A stretch of DNA of 64,000 nucleotides from Vibrio profundi (GTDB lineage: Bacteria; Pseudomonadota; Gammaproteobacteria; Enterobacterales; Vibrionaceae): the NCBI RefSeq assembly GCF_005281835.1, contig NZ_RZIS01000004.1:248001-312000 (forward strand), read 5' to 3'. The position numbers were made by a program, and so were the translations under genes. How positions within the stretch are numbered: the stretch's first letter is position 1; each line of letters starts with the position of its first letter. The notes under the pieces were generated by a model. It was not told the origin of the DNA, made no database searches, and worked only from the letters and a program-made list of their open reading frames with translations. Positions 1 to 9,886 of the stretch are shown piece by piece.

Positions 1-1
1 G

Positions 2-3000
2 GTGATGTACCAAGATATAGTGACTAAGCCCGGTGACAAAATTCGCTGGAGTTTTGATTATTCAAACCGAACGTACCCAGACAGTGTTGAAGATGATCAA
101 ATTTCGTTGATGTTTGGTTCACCAGACGAAGACTTAGTGGAAGAAGCATTAATCAACGGGACCGATTCTTGGCAAAATCACACAGGGGTTTACCAAGTGC
201 CCGAAGGCCAGCGAGTTACGAGAATAGCGTTTAGAGGTAACAAACCAGCCTCTTCTTCAGCGGGTAATATTCTAGATAATGCTAAATTTGGTTGCGAAGT
301 CGGGGTAGATTTTGGCGATCTTCCTGCAAGTTATAATCAACAGACTTCTACGAGTAGAATTGTTTCTCCTGATTTATACATAGGGAATGAACCGGCCGAT
401 ACTGAAACGGAGCACTTGGCATCTGATTTAGCAAAGGGCGATGATATCGATGGCTTTAATGATGAACTGACGTTTGATAGCCCGGTTATCGTAATGAAAG
501 GTGAAACGATATCGATCTCTGGCATCCCAGTGATGAATAGTACGGGCGCCAGTGTACAGATGATGGGTTACTTAGATGTATTGCAGCCAAACGCGTCGGT
601 ATTTAGTCGAAGTGAAGAGTCTGCAGTATTGGTGGTACCGCACTCGGAAAGCATACAAAGTGCGACGCTCACTTGGACATTTACATCTAATGAGTTAAAG
701 CAATGGACAACCGACAATCAAGTCTATTTGCGATTAGTGCTAGGCGGCTCTGATACAGGGATTGGCGAAGTAGAAGACCACTTAGTTTATAACTTAGATA
801 AAGAGATGCCGCCGTCCCCAGGGCGCTGTGATGGTTTTATTCAAGTCAAAGAGCCTCAAGGCAGCAACGCTTACCAATATGCGAAATGGAAAGCAAAAGG
901 TGGGCAGATTGATATAGAAGTCATCAACGCAAATTTGGATGTTGATAACTTAAAAGCGGTTGGGGTTAACCAAGCGGACGGGCTCACCTATGGGGTAGGA
1001 ACTGGCGATGGAACTGAGCACAAGCTGTATATTGCGACTCAGGAAAACAACGCAGAGTTCACTGAGCTTGCGGAATTAAGAGCGGTGGCTGACGGCGTGT
1101 TCATACGTTCCAAAGATGGTGAGCAATTCACTTTTACGCAAGGTGAAGCGCTAAATTCTGATAAACGTCGTGATGGGATAAGTAATAAAAAACTCGGGAA
1201 AGCGAATTCTGGCGACGTGAGCCCTGACGGTAAGTTTATGATTATTGGGCGTTCAGCGTGGCATTCATTAGTGAGAGTTGATTTACTCACTGGCGCGTTT
1301 GATACGATTCAACTGACGCTTCCTAATGGCGAAGGAACGCCTTGGAGTGCTGACTTTGCTTTCGATTTATCAGGGGCGGATCAGTTTGTTTATGGGCTAA
1401 GTCGAGGGCTGGACAAGCTCTACAAAATTTCAATTGTTGATGGCACCTTCACTGAAATAGCGCTTACATTAAAGCTGTCTTCGGAAGTCGATGAAACACA
1501 TCCGGAGTGGCCAAGAGAAGATGATAAAGGGAAGCTAGCGTCAGGTGGGTTTGGGATCAACAAAGGGGGCGTGTTATTCGCAATGACAAATGGTGGTATC
1601 CACGATCTTAACCAAGATGGTGTGATTTCTGACAGCGAGGATTTTGCGACCACAGCCCTCTATTCAATTGATATCAATCGCGCAGAAATACGCTTTGAAA
1701 TGCAAGGAAAAGAGAGTCAAACCAGTAGCAATGATGCGGGTGGATGCGCTATTCATGCCGATTTTGGTGATGTTCCATTGCTGCTTGAAGGGAATAATCC
1801 GGCTCAGCATGTAGGTACGAATCTTTCTTTGAAGTTAGGTGATTCTTGGTCTGCCGATTTAGGGCCTGGTGATGACTCTGAGGCTGACGCCGATTTTTCG
1901 GATGATGGTGTGAGACTCGAGAACGGGCTTGGTGAGATCATTGACCTGAAGCAGCAACTGCTAATCCCAGGGCATGCTTATCGAATAGTCGTCACGTCTC
2001 ATGGTGCGGGAATAGCGTCAAAATGGGTGAGTTGGGATGGCAGTACTTGGTCGAAGTTGCCGGGTAATATTTTAACGATTCCTCAGAAAGTTGAACGCGG
2101 TTATTTACGTGTTCGTTATAGCTCTGTTGCCCTAGGTTCACCTTATGGGGAAGCGATTGACGGTGAAGTGGAAGATTATGCGTTAAACATTGGCAACGAA
2201 GTTAAGGCTATTACCGTTTACGCACCAACTGCTCCTCTGACTTGTGAAGTAGCTGAATACGTTGTGACATTAGATGTAGAAGGCGGCAAGCTTTCTCATG
2301 ACGTTGATGTAGAAGTGAGCTTTGATAAGGCTCCTTTGCAATGCTGGTTTGATGGTAAATCATTCGATCGCACTGAGCTAAGCGATACGGCCCGATGTGA
2401 CTCAGAAACGAGAAAAATAACCTTTGAATCAGGCGGCGATCTTAGCCGGACGATTTGGGTTGCCACGGACTCTGAGCTTTCCCCTATCACGTTGGTCGCT
2501 AAAGAGCCGGACTTAGGTGAAGCAATTGGTGCAGCGATGTTTGAAAAGGAAGGCTTTACCATTAGCCCTGTCAATCCGCCCGAATATTATAAAGCGGGTC
2601 AGGAGTTCACGTTAGAAGTCGAAAGAAAGATAGCTTTAGAAAGTACTCGTTGTAGTGTTGACCCTGATTATGATGGCGTTCAAGAATTTGAGTTTAATTA
2701 TGACCAAGGAGCTGAACACTATAAAGGTGAACTGTTCATTGGTGGTCAGCGTATTACATCCGATACACCTGTATCTGTGCGGTTTGAATCTGGAGTGAGT
2801 GAAAGCATTACCGCAAACTATTTTGAGTCAGGCTTTTTAAATATTTCCGCGAAGTATCTTCCCGAGCAAGGTCGAGAGAAGACCGCAGGACTGGCCACAC
2901 CGATTCACTTTAAGCCTTACGGTCTTGTTATTGATAGCGTTTATCTAGAACAAGATTCGAATGTGATAGATGACGGAGATATTGATACATATTTTGTACC

Positions 3001-4327
3001 TGCAGAATCCGAATTTACGGTTGATGTATTAGCGGTAGCGAAAGGGCACAGTTACGCCGAGCCGAAAGTAACACGTAATTTCAATGCTGCTTTAACAGAC
3101 GTTGCTGGCTATAGTGCTACGGTATTTACGCCAACTGCAAAGCAAGGTACTAACGCGTCAGACTTCTCCTCTACAAGCGCGCTGTATCAATTCAATGATG
3201 GGAAACTCTCGACCAATTATCAGTATGAAAATGTGGGTTCTATTGAGGCTCGCTGGGAAGTTGATACTTATGTTAATAGCAATCTTTCTGGTTTTCTTAA
3301 TACCGATACAAGCGAGAAAAACGGTGGTCGTAGCGGCGTTATCGGCCATTTCTATCCTGATGCGTTTAAGGTGAACAGCTCTGGTTTCTCGACTGGCGTA
3401 ACCAAAGCTGGTTCTGCTGAAGAGTGGACTTACTATGGTCAACCAAATGTAGATCTCAATCTAGCATTGGACGCAATTGGTGTGGGGGGGAATCAGCTTT
3501 CATTTTATGACTCGAACTTGTGGCTTGGAACGGATTTCGCAACGTTGGACGATTTAGTAACGCTTTCACAGGGTATTTGTAATGACGGTAAATTTTCAGC
3601 TAATGGTAAGAATGTGGGCATTGTTGGCGATGCTTGTGATTTTGAAAGTAGTTGGCTTAGCGGTGTGTTGAATATTAGCGTGAATGGGGCTCAGTTCGTA
3701 CGAGATAATAATGAGCTGGGCAGAACCGCACTCACGGATGTTCAAGCGAGTTTAATCGATCAAGAATTCCGATACGTCGAAGCTGAATCCCCTGATACAT
3801 ATATATCCGAATCGCTAGACTTTGGTGAATTGGTCGATGTGCGATACGGACGATTGGTTTTGAATAATGTGTCTGGGCCTACAGAGCAGTATTTACCCAT
3901 GCGAATTCAAGCTCAATATTGGGCGCAAAATGAGTTTGAAGTAAATGACTGGCATTCAGAAAGTTCATTGTCTGCGTTTGGTACATTCGAAACGCTCGAA
4001 AACCTGAAACCAGTGGCGAATAACCCAGATAACACGATTCCAGCTATTGGCGATGACTCGCTGACCGTGAGCAATGTGTCCCTTGGGCAATCAACGACTT
4101 CGATATCTGGCTCAGCTGCAGGCTACGTCGAAGTACCTTTTGGTTTTACTGGCGGAGTAGCAAACTGGCTTGGTTATTGTTGGAAAGTGGATGTGGATAG
4201 TAGTAGTGGTCTTCCAAGTAAATGTGGTAGTGAATCCAGCTATCAACAACCTCCATCAGCAATTGCGACATTTGGTACAAGTAAAGGCTCCGACAACATT
4301 ATTTATATTATGGAGCGCTTTAACTAG
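2..4327 (+). CDS. Large secreted GEVED/DUF6701 (MshQ-like) protein, 5' end cut by window
   Basis: The open frame runs off the left edge, so the true start and any signal peptide are missing; 1441 residues are visible. Order seen: a first GEVED-type beta domain (about 98-265, starting with DFGDLP and ending in the signature GEVEDH), a region resembling a DUF6923-type beta-propeller (about 316-580, with PDGKFMIIG and DQFVYGLS), a second GEVED domain (about 590-735, DFGDVP to GEVEDY), then a long C-terminal part (about 840-1441) that looks like DUF6701, the domain of MSHA pilus protein MshQ, closing in GSDNIIYIMERFN. Cysteines are sparse and paired, as expected for an exported protein. No pilus genes are in view, so an adhesin or surface role is inference. 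A strong terminator follows. Confidence 0.7.
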   Translation: MMYQDIVTKPGDKIRWSFDYSNRTYPDSVEDDQISLMFGSPDEDLVEEALINGTDSWQNHTGVYQVPEGQRVTRIAFRGNKPASSSAGNILDNAKFGCEVGVDFGDLPASYNQQTSTSRIVSPDLYIGNEPADTETEHLASDLAKGDDIDGFNDELTFDSPVIVMKGETISISGIPVMNSTGASVQMMGYLDVLQPNASVFSRSEESAVLVVPHSESIQSATLTWTFTSNELKQWTTDNQVYLRLVLGGSDTGIGEVEDHLVYNLDKEMPPSPGRCDGFIQVKEPQGSNAYQYAKWKAKGGQIDIEVINANLDVDNLKAVGVNQADGLTYGVGTGDGTEHKLYIATQENNAEFTELAELRAVADGVFIRSKDGEQFTFTQGEALNSDKRRDGISNKKLGKANSGDVSPDGKFMIIGRSAWHSLVRVDLLTGAFDTIQLTLPNGEGTPWSADFAFDLSGADQFVYGLSRGLDKLYKISIVDGTFTEIALTLKLSSEVDETHPEWPREDDKGKLASGGFGINKGGVLFAMTNGGIHDLNQDGVISDSEDFATTALYSIDINRAEIRFEMQGKESQTSSNDAGGCAIHADFGDVPLLLEGNNPAQHVGTNLSLKLGDSWSADLGPGDDSEADADFSDDGVRLENGLGEIIDLKQQLLIPGHAYRIVVTSHGAGIASKWVSWDGSTWSKLPGNILTIPQKVERGYLRVRYSSVALGSPYGEAIDGEVEDYALNIGNEVKAITVYAPTAPLTCEVAEYVVTLDVEGGKLSHDVDVEVSFDKAPLQCWFDGKSFDRTELSDTARCDSETRKITFESGGDLSRTIWVATDSELSPITLVAKEPDLGEAIGAAMFEKEGFTISPVNPPEYYKAGQEFTLEVERKIALESTRCSVDPDYDGVQEFEFNYDQGAEHYKGELFIGGQRITSDTPVSVRFESGVSESITANYFESGFLNISAKYLPEQGREKTAGLATPIHFKPYGLVIDSVYLEQDSNVIDDGDIDTYFVPAESEFTVDVLAVAKGHSYAEPKVTRNFNAALTDVAGYSATVFTPTAKQGTNASDFSSTSALYQFNDGKLSTNYQYENVGSIEARWEVDTYVNSNLSGFLNTDTSEKNGGRSGVIGHFYPDAFKVNSSGFSTGVTKAGSAEEWTYYGQPNVDLNLALDAIGVGGNQLSFYDSNLWLGTDFATLDDLVTLSQGICNDGKFSANGKNVGIVGDACDFESSWLSGVLNISVNGAQFVRDNNELGRTALTDVQASLIDQEFRYVEAESPDTYISESLDFGELVDVRYGRLVLNNVSGPTEQYLPMRIQAQYWAQNEFEVNDWHSESSLSAFGTFETLENLKPVANNPDNTIPAIGDDSLTVSNVSLGQSTTSISGSAAGYVEVPFGFTGGVANWLGYCWKVDVDSSSGLPSKCGSESSYQQPPSAIATFGTSKGSDNIIYIMERFN

Positions 4328-4355
4328 CGTACTTCTTCAAATAATTTGAACAACT

Positions 4356-4396
4356 AAGCCAACTAATTCTAGTTAAGAATTCGTTGGCTTTTTTTT
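4356..4396 (+). terminator. Intrinsic terminator after the MshQ-like gene
   Basis: Arms AAGCCAAC (4356-4363) and GTTGGCTT (4383-4390), with an inner AATTC/GAATT pairing, are followed by a run of eight T. It separates the giant gene from yqjG. Confidence 0.85.
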
Positions 4397-4444
4397 ATAT
4401 TGAGTTCCATAAATCAGTTCGTAACAGTTACTTTGGAGAGTGCT

Positions 4445-5386
4445 ATGGGCAAGTTAGTTGAAGGTGTGTGGCAAGATGTTTGGTATGACACAAAGACGAG
4501 TGGCGGTAAATTCGTCCGAGAAGATGCAGGATTTCGTCATTGGGTTGAGAACGCACCAGGCGCACAGTTCCAGCCTGAGTCTGGTCGATACCATTTGTAC
4601 GTCTCTCTCGCTTGCCCTTGGGCCCATCGAACATTAGTGTTCCGCGAGCTCAAAGAGTTGACCGAACACATCGATGTGACCGTAGTTTGCCCAGATATGA
4701 TGAATGAAGGCTGGCAAATGGGTTTGCCTGAGCCTTTGTTCGGACATACTCGTATGCACCAAATCTATACCCAAGCGAAGCCGGATTACACAGGTAGAGT
4801 CACAGTGCCGGTTTTGTGGGATAAGAAAACCAATACCATAGTGAGTAACGAGTCTTCAGAAATCATTCGCATGTTTAACTCTGCGTTTAATGGATTAACG
4901 GGAAATACCGCTGATTACTACCCAGAAGCGTTGAGGCATCAGATTGATGAGTGGAATGACTTCATTTACCCGAACATCAACAATGGCGTATATCGATGCG
5001 GTTTTGCCACGACTCAAGACGCCTATGAAGAGGCATACGATGCGCTGTTTGACGCGCTTGATAAAGTTGATCGTCATTTGGCAACCAATCGTTATTTGGT
5101 AGGGGAGCATCTAACTGAGGCCGATTGGCGACTGTTTACCACACTGATTCGATTTGATGCCGTGTATGTAGGGCACTTCAAGTGTAATAAACAAAGAATC
5201 TCGGATTATGAAAATATTCAGGGTTACTTGAAAGAGCTATACCAAGTGAAGGGCATTAAAGAAACGACAGATTTTTATCACATTAAGCGCCATTACTACT
5301 ACAGCCATACTGGAATAAACCCGACACAAGTTGTGCCAAAAGGGCCGGAATTAGATTTAGACTCGCCGCATGGCCGAGGTGCTTAG
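4445..5386 (+). CDS. yqjG: Glutathionyl-hydroquinone reductase (YqjG/Xi-class GST)
   Basis: Xi-class glutathione transferases reduce glutathionyl-hydroquinones in the cytoplasm using glutathione. The hallmark CPWAHR motif with the catalytic cysteine lies near residue 57 of the chosen start, in a thioredoxin-like N-terminal half; the C-terminal half is the helical GST domain. I start at the ATG at 4445 (313 residues) because GGAGAG sits just upstream at 4435-4440 and the family normally begins near MGKLVEG; an in-frame start at 4400 would add 15 residues lying just behind the upstream terminator. Its 3' end overlaps the last bases of the convergent cyclase gene. Confidence 0.93.
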   Translation: MGKLVEGVWQDVWYDTKTSGGKFVREDAGFRHWVENAPGAQFQPESGRYHLYVSLACPWAHRTLVFRELKELTEHIDVTVVCPDMMNEGWQMGLPEPLFGHTRMHQIYTQAKPDYTGRVTVPVLWDKKTNTIVSNESSEIIRMFNSAFNGLTGNTADYYPEALRHQIDEWNDFIYPNINNGVYRCGFATTQDAYEEAYDALFDALDKVDRHLATNRYLVGEHLTEADWRLFTTLIRFDAVYVGHFKCNKQRISDYENIQGYLKELYQVKGIKETTDFYHIKRHYYYSHTGINPTQVVPKGPELDLDSPHGRGA

Positions 5387-6366
5387 ACTAACTCTGTTCT
5401 ATTACGACCATTTGCCTTAGCGAGATACAGTGCTTTATCCGTGTGTTGAAGCGCTGTATCGATCGAATCTTGAGTCAAGTCGAGTGAAATCAGCCCTGCA
5501 CTGATAGTGACGTTTAGAACGTTTGAATCAATTAAGATTGGGTTGCTTTCTACATTGGTTCTTATTAACTCACTTAGCTCAAATGCCGATTCTTGATCCG
5601 TTGCCTCAAAGATCGCACAAAACTCTTCCCCGCCAATTCGATACAAATATTTTGACCCAAGTGTTTGCCTTACGACGTCGCATGTCGATTTGAGTACTTC
5701 ATCGCCACAGCTATGACCATAGGTGTCGTTGACTAATTTGAAGTGGTCAAGATCGAAATGTAGCAGAAAGCTGTTTTGTAATTCCGGCGCATGTTGTTTG
5801 GTGTCGTTCAGTAAACTTAATCGGTTTTTAGCTTGAGTTAAGGTATCGGTGAGAGCGAGCTCTTGTAAATTTATCTGAACACGTTCACGAACTTCTTCAT
5901 AAGAAAACGAAATGATCCAAACCGTGACATAGGGAAGTGAAAAATTAATGATGGCGAGTGAGTTGACAGACGCTGCGCTAGAGCCGACTAAAGTGAGGCA
6001 AGTAATCAAGACCATCAAGGTTAAGAATGAGCCTAGGAACCGATTAAAGAACAGGTGATACAAAACCGGTAAGCAGAATGTCCATAGAATTAAGGCTGAT
6101 GACACTTTGGTCACCGACAAACCATACATAATGATCAGGGTGAAAAACGCAGCTACACAAGGGTAGTGCCACCCACTGATTTGGTTTCTTCTGCCGCGCT
6201 CAACCACGTAAAAACAAAATAGCGAGAACGAAAGTTCGAGTGCTCCAAAGATTACAGCTTCCATATAAAACGCATTCAGAATCGCTAACCCCAGTGAAAT
6301 AGTACCGAGAGTAAAACAAGCGACAGTGAGTATTTGTTCTTTTAATGTGGTGGCTGGTGGTAGCAT
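5383..6366 (-). CDS. Membrane diguanylate cyclase (GGDEF), first of a tandem pair
   Basis: Expected to make cyclic di-GMP from GTP at the inner membrane. About five or six hydrophobic segments fill the first 170 residues and there is no recognisable periplasmic ligand domain. A GGDEF domain follows, with the linker signature LTDTLTQAKNR, the substrate motif FDLDHFKLVNDTYGH and an intact GGEEF active site. The inhibitory I-site RxxD, normally five residues before GGEEF, is absent (LGSK there). I use the ATG at 6366 (about 327 residues); a TTG at 6405 would lengthen it, but the ATG aligns better with the neighbouring paralogue. The paralogue lies 74 nt upstream on the same strand. Confidence 0.88.
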   Translation of the reverse strand: MLPPATTLKEQILTVACFTLGTISLGLAILNAFYMEAVIFGALELSFSLFCFYVVERGRRNQISGWHYPCVAAFFTLIIMYGLSVTKVSSALILWTFCLPVLYHLFFNRFLGSFLTLMVLITCLTLVGSSAASVNSLAIINFSLPYVTVWIISFSYEEVRERVQINLQELALTDTLTQAKNRLSLLNDTKQHAPELQNSFLLHFDLDHFKLVNDTYGHSCGDEVLKSTCDVVRQTLGSKYLYRIGGEEFCAIFEATDQESAFELSELIRTNVESNPILIDSNVLNVTISAGLISLDLTQDSIDTALQHTDKALYLAKANGRNRTELV

Positions 6367-6479
6367 AAATACGGAAGTTGGCTGTAAAAAATGGAATGTT
6401 AGCAAGAAACAGCAGCAAAAGCCCTAGGAAGGGTAAAGGTACTATCTGAGAATTAGAGTAATTGGATCATGGTCGGTGT

Positions 6480-7478
6480 TTAACCGAGCTCTATTCGATT
6501 ACGACCGTTTGACTTCGCTTTGTAGAGCGCTTTGTCCGTTACACATAGCAAAGAGTCGACTCCGCGTTCATTCTTTGAGAAGCCCGTGAGTCCACCACTG
6601 ATGGAGATAGAAAACTGCTGCGTGTCGAATTCAAATTGAATCTGTGAGACTTCGTTACGAATAGTGTTTGCCTGCTTTAACGCCATTTCTATATCGGTTG
6701 CTTCGAAAACCACACAAAACTCTTCACCTCCCACGCGATACAAAGTGCCTTCTCCAATCAACTCGCTCACGGTTTTGCAGGTATCTTTTAGCACCAAGTC
6801 ACCCGTACTGTGGCCGTAAGTATCGTTCACTTGCTTAAAGTGATCGAGATCGAAGTGAAATAGATAATAGTTCGACGATTGTGTAAACAATGGTTGTGTG
6901 TCTTGAGTAAGAGCAAGTCGGTTGTATGCGTTTGTTAGCGTGTCTGTTTTTGCGAGTGCTTCTAAGCGCTCTTGGATCAATATCCGGATGGTTTCATGGT
7001 GATAGGCGATCACCCAAATCATGCAATAAGGCAGCGAAAAATTGAGGAACGCGTTCGGGTAGTGATCAGGCTCAAGGAGCTTAGGGAAGTAGATATAGGT
7101 GGTGGCAGCCAGCATAGAGAAAGTCGCGATAGAGCCAATAAATCGATTAAATAGCAACTGATATAATGCAGGAAGAGTAAACACCCACATCACGATGGCT
7201 GAGTTTTCCTTAGTGTGGATAAAGCCATAAAGCAAACCAATCGTGACCGTTGCAGCAACGGCGATAGGTTGCCATGTAAGTTTCTGACTACGATTAACTC
7301 GGAAATAAACATGAACGAAGAGCAATGAGATAATCACTTCCATCAAACCCAAAATGTAATTCTGAGTAATGAAAAGATTGGTCGCCGCAACGGCGAGAAC
7401 GAACAGTGTGATGGTGATGCTGACGTTCTTAAGCACCTGATCTCGAATGGCCGTTTCGTTGGCAAACTGTGTATACAT
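6480..7478 (-). CDS. Membrane diguanylate cyclase (GGDEF), second of a tandem pair
   Basis: 332 residues with the same plan as its downstream neighbour: an N-terminal multi-helix membrane block, the linker LAKTDTLTNAYNR, FDLDHFKQVNDTYGH, and active-site GGEEF. The I-site position reads IGEG, so product inhibition through that site is not expected. Similarity to the neighbour is high in both the membrane and cyclase parts, indicating a tandem duplication. The promoter should lie in the AT-rich 7479-7530 stretch just before the pta terminator. The environmental signal is unknown. Confidence 0.9.
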   Translation of the reverse strand: MYTQFANETAIRDQVLKNVSITITLFVLAVAATNLFITQNYILGLMEVIISLLFVHVYFRVNRSQKLTWQPIAVAATVTIGLLYGFIHTKENSAIVMWVFTLPALYQLLFNRFIGSIATFSMLAATTYIYFPKLLEPDHYPNAFLNFSLPYCMIWVIAYHHETIRILIQERLEALAKTDTLTNAYNRLALTQDTQPLFTQSSNYYLFHFDLDHFKQVNDTYGHSTGDLVLKDTCKTVSELIGEGTLYRVGGEEFCVVFEATDIEMALKQANTIRNEVSQIQFEFDTQQFSISISGGLTGFSKNERGVDSLLCVTDKALYKAKSNGRNRIELG

Positions 7479-7532
7479 GATCCACTATGCGCATTAATAC
7501 ATATTAATAGTATGATATACTTTTTGTTGGGT

Positions 7533-7559
7533 AAAAAAAACCCTCACACATGGTGAGGG
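7533..7559 (-). terminator. Intrinsic terminator of pta
   Basis: On the minus strand CCCTCAC, loop CATGT, GTGAGGG, followed by eight T (the A run at 7533-7540). Arms are at 7541-7547 and 7553-7559. Confidence 0.9.
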
Positions 7560-7579
7560 CTCAAATCTTTAAAAAGTAA

Positions 7580-9745
7580 TTAGTTAATTACTTTTTCTTC
7601 AGCTTGCGCTGCTTGATCCGCTTGGATAGCCGTTAGAGCTACAGTGTAAACGATGTCGTCTACTAGAGCGCCACGAGACAAGTCATTTACTGGCTTGCGC
7701 ATACCTTGAAGCATTGGACCGATAGATACTAGATCAGCTGAACGTTGTACCGCTTTGTAAGTCGTGTTACCCGTATTGAGGTCTGGGAATACGAATACAG
7801 TCGCTTTACCTGCTACTGGAGAGTTTGGTGCTTTAGAAGCAGCAACGTTTTCCATGATAGCTGCGTCGTACTGTAGCGGACCGTCTATTACTAGGTCAGG
7901 ACGTTTCTCTTGAGCAATCTTAGTTGCTTCACGTACTTTATCTACGTCTGCACCCTTACCAGATTCACCAGTAGAGTATGAGATCATAGCAACACGTGGG
8001 TCGATACCGAATGCCGCAGCAGAATCTGCAGATTGGATAGCGATTTCAGCAAGCTGTTCAGCTGTTGGATCTGGGTTGATCGCACAGTCACCGTATACAA
8101 GTACTTGATCAGGCAGAAGCATGAAGAAGATTGAAGATACGATAGAAGCATCAGGAGCCGTCTTGATGATCTGGAACGGAGGAACGATAGTGTTCGCCGT
8201 AGTGTGAACAGCACCAGAAACTAGGCCGTCAACTTCACCAGCTTCAAGCATCATAGTACCTAGGAATACTGAATCTTCTAGCTTCTCACGAGCGACAACT
8301 TCAGTCATACCTTTAGCACCACGAAGTTCTACTAGACGAGCTACGTAGTTTTCGCGAACTGATGCCGAGTCGATGATCTCAACGCCAGCGCCTAGCTCAA
8401 CACCTTGTTGTGCAGCAACGCGGCGGATTTCTTCTGGGTTACCTAGAAGTACACAAGTCGCGATACCGCGCTCAGCACAGATAGCCGCAGCTTTAACTGT
8501 ACGTGGCTCATCACCTTCAGGAAGAACGATGCGCTTAGCCGCTTTACGAGCGAATTCAGTTAGCTGGTAACGGAATGCTGGTGGGCTTAGACGGCGAATG
8601 CCTTGAGTACCTTCAGATAGAGAGTCAATCCAAGGGCCATCAATGTGGCTTGCAACGTGATCGTTAACGAACTCGATACGCTCTTTATCGTCTGCAGGAA
8701 CTTCTAGGTTGAAGCTCTGTAGGTTAAGAGAGGTTTGCCAAGTGTTACCTTGCGCTTTGAAGATCGGTAGACCTGAAGCGAATGCTGGTGCACAAAGGTT
8801 AGCAATGCTTTCTGGAATGTCGTAACCGCCAGTAAGTAGGATTGCGCCGATTTCAACACCGTTTTTCGCAGCAAGAGCAGCAGCAACGATAACGTCAGGA
8901 CGGTCTGCAGAAGTTACTAGCAGTGAACCTGGTTTAAAGTGCTCAATCATGTGCGGTAGAGAACGTGCACAGAAAGTGATGCTCTTAATACGACGAGTAG
9001 CAATCTCACCTTCGTTAACGATTTCAGCGTTAAGGTGTTTAGCCATATCAACCGCACGAGTTGCGATTAGGTCGATGCTCCAAGGCACACAACCAAGAAC
9101 ACGGATAGGGCTAGAGTTGAAGATTTGCATTACTTCAAGGTTCGCTTGCTGAGCGGTATCTGCATCGTCGAAGATTTCAGATAGGTCAGGGCGAGTACGG
9201 CCAGCTTCATCAACAGGAGCGTTAAGCTTGTTGATGATAACGCCTTTGATGTTCTTGTTTTTAGTACCGCCGAAGTTAGAACATGCTACTTCGATACGCT
9301 CTTTAAGTTGCGTAGGGTTGTCAGTACCAGGAGTCGCAACGAATACGATCTCCGCGCCAAGTGTTTTTGCGATTTCCGCGTTCACTTGGTTAGCAAATGG
9401 GTGCTTACGAGTAGGAACTAGGCCTTCGATAAGCGTTACTTCTGCGTCTTTGTTGATCTTGTTGTATTGCTCAACAACAGACTCTAGAAGTACGTCCATC
9501 TTCTCGCTACCGATCAACGTTTCAGCTTGAGTCATTGCGATTGGCTCACCAATCTTAATGTCGCTGTTAGTACCGATGATAGTTGAAGTTAGATCTGGTT
9601 GGTTGCCGCCGCTGCGTGGTTGAGCGATTGGCTTGTAGAAAGAAACACTAACGCCTTTACGCTCCATAGCGCGAAGAACACCCATGCTAACACTAGTAAG
9701 ACCAACACCAGCGCTAGTAGGGATAAGCATAATAGTACGGGACAT
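7580..9745 (-). CDS. pta: Phosphate acetyltransferase
   Basis: Pta interconverts acetyl-CoA and acetyl phosphate; with AckA it forms the acetate overflow and uptake route. The 721 residues match the long enteric form: an N-terminal P-loop-like DRTGG/regulatory part (early motif [12 protein letters not shown], shaped like dethiobiotin synthetase) and a C-terminal PTA_PTB catalytic domain (about 395-715) containing [19 protein letters not shown] and [11 protein letters not shown]. It lies downstream of ackA on the same strand after a 141-nt gap that contains a terminator-like hairpin, so its expression may be partly uncoupled from ackA. Upstream AAAGG serves as a weak ribosome site. Confidence 0.97.
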   Translation of the reverse strand: MSRTIMLIPTSAGVGLTSVSMGVLRAMERKGVSVSFYKPIAQPRSGGNQPDLTSTIIGTNSDIKIGEPIAMTQAETLIGSEKMDVLLESVVEQYNKINKDAEVTLIEGLVPTRKHPFANQVNAEIAKTLGAEIVFVATPGTDNPTQLKERIEVACSNFGGTKNKNIKGVIINKLNAPVDEAGRTRPDLSEIFDDADTAQQANLEVMQIFNSSPIRVLGCVPWSIDLIATRAVDMAKHLNAEIVNEGEIATRRIKSITFCARSLPHMIEHFKPGSLLVTSADRPDVIVAAALAAKNGVEIGAILLTGGYDIPESIANLCAPAFASGLPIFKAQGNTWQTSLNLQSFNLEVPADDKERIEFVNDHVASHIDGPWIDSLSEGTQGIRRLSPPAFRYQLTEFARKAAKRIVLPEGDEPRTVKAAAICAERGIATCVLLGNPEEIRRVAAQQGVELGAGVEIIDSASVRENYVARLVELRGAKGMTEVVAREKLEDSVFLGTMMLEAGEVDGLVSGAVHTTANTIVPPFQIIKTAPDASIVSSIFFMLLPDQVLVYGDCAINPDPTAEQLAEIAIQSADSAAAFGIDPRVAMISYSTGESGKGADVDKVREATKIAQEKRPDLVIDGPLQYDAAIMENVAASKAPNSPVAGKATVFVFPDLNTGNTTYKAVQRSADLVSIGPMLQGMRKPVNDLSRGALVDDIVYTVALTAIQADQAAQAEEKVIN

Positions 9746-9771
9746 GTACGGAGTACCTTTGACTATTTGAT

Positions 9772-9842
9772 AAAAAAGCTCAACACCGTATTCCTGTCGG
9801 GCAATACCTTGGGAAAGGAATAGGAGTTGAGCCCCACTTCTA
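9772..9842 (-). terminator. Terminator-like attenuator between ackA and pta
   Basis: On the minus strand GCTCAAC (9836-9842) pairs with GTTGAGC (9778-9784), and inner TATTCC (9827-9832) pairs with GGAATA (9789-9794). Six T follow immediately (9772-9777). It has the form of an intrinsic terminator but sits inside the expected operon. Confidence 0.75.
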
Positions 9843-9851
9843 ATTAAGAAA

Positions 9852-9878
9852 CAGGCCAGCCTCTATGAAGCTAGCCTG
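9852..9878 (-). terminator. Hairpin directly after ackA stop
   Basis: Minus-strand arms CAGGCTAGC and GCTGGCCTG pair over nine positions with one G-U, followed by the T-rich stretch TTTCTTAATT. With the next hairpin it makes two consecutive stops between ackA and pta. Confidence 0.6.
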
Positions 9879-9886
9879 TGAATCAA

